This document shows, piece by piece, positions 49,568-50,960 of a DNA stretch of 50,960 nucleotides (within the stretch, counting starts at the first letter, position 1; each line of letters opens with the position of its first letter). The translations under genes were made by a program, and so were the position numbers. Origin of the DNA: CAYMCQ01 sp964389025 (GTDB taxonomy: Bacteria; Verrucomicrobiota; Verrucomicrobiia; Limisphaerales; CAYMCQ01); the NCBI GenBank assembly GCA_964389025.1, contig CAYMCQ010000022.1, positions 1-50,960 on the forward strand, in the 5' to 3' direction. The notes below the pieces were generated by a model, which was not told the origin of the DNA, searched no databases, and worked only from the letters and a program-made list of their open reading frames with translations.

Positions 49568-49990
49568 ATGACTGAACCAATTCTGGATTCCACCGCCACC
49601 GCAGAACTCGTCGTCTCTGCCAGCGACCTTGCCAGCGCATTGCGACTGGATTCTAATGACGCCTTTCCTGCCGTATTTGCAACCGCGCGCATGGTTGCGC
49701 TCATGGAGATAGCCAGTGCCCGCCTTCTGCAACCTTGCCTTGCCGGAGGCCAGCTTTCCGTCGGCGTCAGCATTGAGGTCACCCATACGGCTCCAACTCC
49801 TCCGGGAGCCACGGTCACAGCCACCGCCCGCTATCTCGGCCGCGACGGCAAGCTCTTTCGATTCGAGATCGTTGCCTCCGATGTCGGCGGCGAGATTGGC
49901 CGCGCCAGCCACAAACGCGCAATTGTAGATGTCGCGCGCTTGCAAAACAGCGCCTCTCGCCGCATCGCCGCTTCCACAAGCTCCCAATGA
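49568..49990 (+). CDS. FlK-like hotdog-fold thioesterase
   Basis: A 140-residue protein. The residues of fluoroacetyl-CoA thioesterase FlK (Thr42, Glu50, His76) correspond to T39, E47 and H73 here, with identical spacing, in ATARMVALMEIAS and VSIEVTHTAPTPPG. Most homologues outside Streptomyces are general acyl-CoA thioesterases, so fluoroacetate is not implied. It precedes uppP by 90 nt on the same strand. Confidence 0.85.
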   Translation: MTEPILDSTATAELVVSASDLASALRLDSNDAFPAVFATARMVALMEIASARLLQPCLAGGQLSVGVSIEVTHTAPTPPGATVTATARYLGRDGKLFRFEIVASDVGGEIGRASHKRAIVDVARLQNSASRRIAASTSSQ

Positions 49991-50033
49991 ACGGAACGCC
50001 ATGCGCGAGCGAACCGCCGCAACGAGCGCGCTC

Positions 50034-50077
50034 TTGGCTTTGGACTTTAGACTTTGGACTTCACCCTTTAGACTTCG
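50034..50077 (+). repeat. degenerate heptamer tract before uppP
   Basis: About five units of the type CTTTGGA/CTTTAGA run up to 3 nt before the uppP ATG, so a usual ribosome-binding site is not visible. There is no inverted partner arm. Confidence 0.7.
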
Positions 50078-50080
50078 CGA

Positions 50081-50881
50081 ATGTCTGAATACATCGCCGT
50101 CATCCTGCTCGGAATCATCGAAGGCATCACGGAGTTTATTCCGGTTTCTTCGACCGCGCATTTGCTGATTGCCGAACACTGGATTCCCCGCCACAGCGAC
50201 CTTTTCAACATTGTTATCCAGTCCGGCGCGGTCATCGCCGTCATCCCGCTGTTTCACCAGCGCTTTCATCAATTTATTTTCCGTCTGAGCGAACCGACGA
50301 CGCGGGATTATCTGCTGAAAATTTTTGCCGCATTCGCCATCACTGGAGTCGGCGGCTTAATTCTCGATAGATATAATTTTAAACTTCCGGATCCCAAAAA
50401 CCTCAAAGAAATCATGCCCGTCGCCATCGCTATTTTTGTTGGCGGTGTTTTGTTCATTGCTGTCGAGCAATGGCTTCGGAAACGCGAACCTAAAAGCTAT
50501 GTCACGTGGTCAGTGGCCTTTGCTATCGGCATCGGCCAGCTCATCGCCGCTGCGTTTCCCGGAACTTCACGCTCAGGCGCAACAATCCTGCTCGCCCTGC
50601 TGCTTGGCTTGAACCGCCCGGCCGCGACAGAATTCTCTTTTCTCGTTGGCATTCCCACAATGCTGGCCGCCGGCGGGCTGAAAATTTTCAAAGCGCTCCA
50701 TCATGCCGCCGAGCCGCACGAACCGTGGGAATTTGTCCTCATCGGCACGATCGTGTCCGCGATTGTTTCATTCATCGCGGTGAAGTGGCTGCTGCGTTAC
50801 GTCCAGACACACACGTTCACGGCGTTTGGCTGGTATCGAATCGCGCTGGGGCTGGCGATTTTTATTTTTTTCCTGCGCTGA
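50081..50881 (+). CDS. uppP: undecaprenyl-diphosphatase UppP
   Basis: A 266-residue membrane protein with about eight helices. The catalytic region GIIEGITEFIPVSSTAHLL and the second motif AAFPGTSRSGATILLALLLG are the two hallmarks of the BacA/UppP family. It recycles the lipid carrier of wall synthesis and its excess gives bacitracin resistance. The ATG at 50081 follows the heptamer tract. A perfect palindrome follows the stop. Confidence 0.95.
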   Translation: MSEYIAVILLGIIEGITEFIPVSSTAHLLIAEHWIPRHSDLFNIVIQSGAVIAVIPLFHQRFHQFIFRLSEPTTRDYLLKIFAAFAITGVGGLILDRYNFKLPDPKNLKEIMPVAIAIFVGGVLFIAVEQWLRKREPKSYVTWSVAFAIGIGQLIAAAFPGTSRSGATILLALLLGLNRPAATEFSFLVGIPTMLAAGGLKIFKALHHAAEPHEPWEFVLIGTIVSAIVSFIAVKWLLRYVQTHTFTAFGWYRIALGLAIFIFFLR

Positions 50882-50883
50882 TT

Positions 50884-50960
50884 TCGGAGGGCGGAGTTCC
50901 ACGACGCCCTGACTTTGATCCGGAAGAAATTTTAGGGCGTCGTGGAACTCCGCCCTCCGA
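50884..50960. repeat. family-4 element: perfect 27-bp inverted repeat
   Basis: Arms 50884-50910 and 50934-50960 are exact complements around a 23-nt centre. It starts 3 nt after the uppP stop and reaches the window edge, so its full extent is unknown. It could end uppP transcription, although no T-run is seen. Confidence 0.9.

Noticed and set aside
1..50960. CRISPR array
   Set aside because: The repeats in the window are palindromic elements and short degenerate tracts; no regularly spaced identical repeats with unique spacers and no cas gene are seen.
1..50960. Prophage or transposon
   Set aside because: No integrase, transposase, capsid or terminase motif was found on either strand; mobile-like features are small palindromes and cassette-type sites only.

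Overview
The window looks like a chromosomal segment of a Verrucomicrobia-type (PVC superphylum) bacterium, perhaps near the Pedosphaera/Limisphaera lineage. The signs are a PVC-type HEAT/cytochrome-c protein, a pseudopilin with a verrucomicrobial N-terminus and an H-X9-DG C-terminus, an Ig-fold secreted protein of a kind common in this phylum, and many dispersed palindromic repeats that produce spurious ORFs. The taxonomic call is inference from gene content. No rRNA, CRISPR, phage or transposase gene is visible. One tRNA gene, tRNA-Val(CAC), is present.

Layout. 1-11 kb: the 5' part of a PreA-like dihydropyrimidine dehydrogenase, a Sel1-repeat protein, a DUF4375 gene bracketed by a 10-bp inverted repeat, a histidine-kinase remnant, a response regulator fused to a metallo-beta-lactamase fold, ruvB, a pseudopilin, a membrane pyrophosphatase (hppA) and recQ. 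11-16 kb: a response regulator, a free-standing C-terminal half of carB, a PPi-type phosphofructokinase and a secreted alpha/beta-hydrolase. 16-26 kb: a three-gene pilin-like operon, an amidohydrolase divergent from a PVC cytochrome protein, a large Ig-fold exported protein and the tRNA. 26-31 kb: two small exported or membrane proteins, a REC-HPt-REC protein, galE, namZ (DUF1343) and a coiled-coil membrane protein. 31.5-40.5 kb: a long minus-strand block for peptide uptake, oppABCDF followed by a POT transporter with tonB-exbB-exbD. 40.5-43 kb: psd, pssA and a LysE-type exporter. 43-51 kb: a 20-unit solenoid repeat protein, glnD, a small membrane-protein gene followed by an integron attC-like site, an FlK-type thioesterase and uppP.

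How genes may work together. The membrane pyrophosphatase and the PPi-type phosphofructokinase point to use of PPi as an energy currency. The opp, POT and TonB/ExbBD genes form one peptide-import block, with NamZ and UppP as nearby cell-wall functions. psd and pssA are the two consecutive steps of phosphatidylethanolamine synthesis.

The most unusual content is repeat biology. There are at least five families of palindromic elements. Two elements sit in frame inside protein genes: 54 bp in the zinc-binding region of RecQ, and 159 bp in the hydrolase, with an equal-length twin 30 kb away. Two long direct copies of one element bracket glnD. One gene, and possibly a second, has integron-cassette-like boundaries. 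Everything here was read by eye; no alignment, folding or database search was run.
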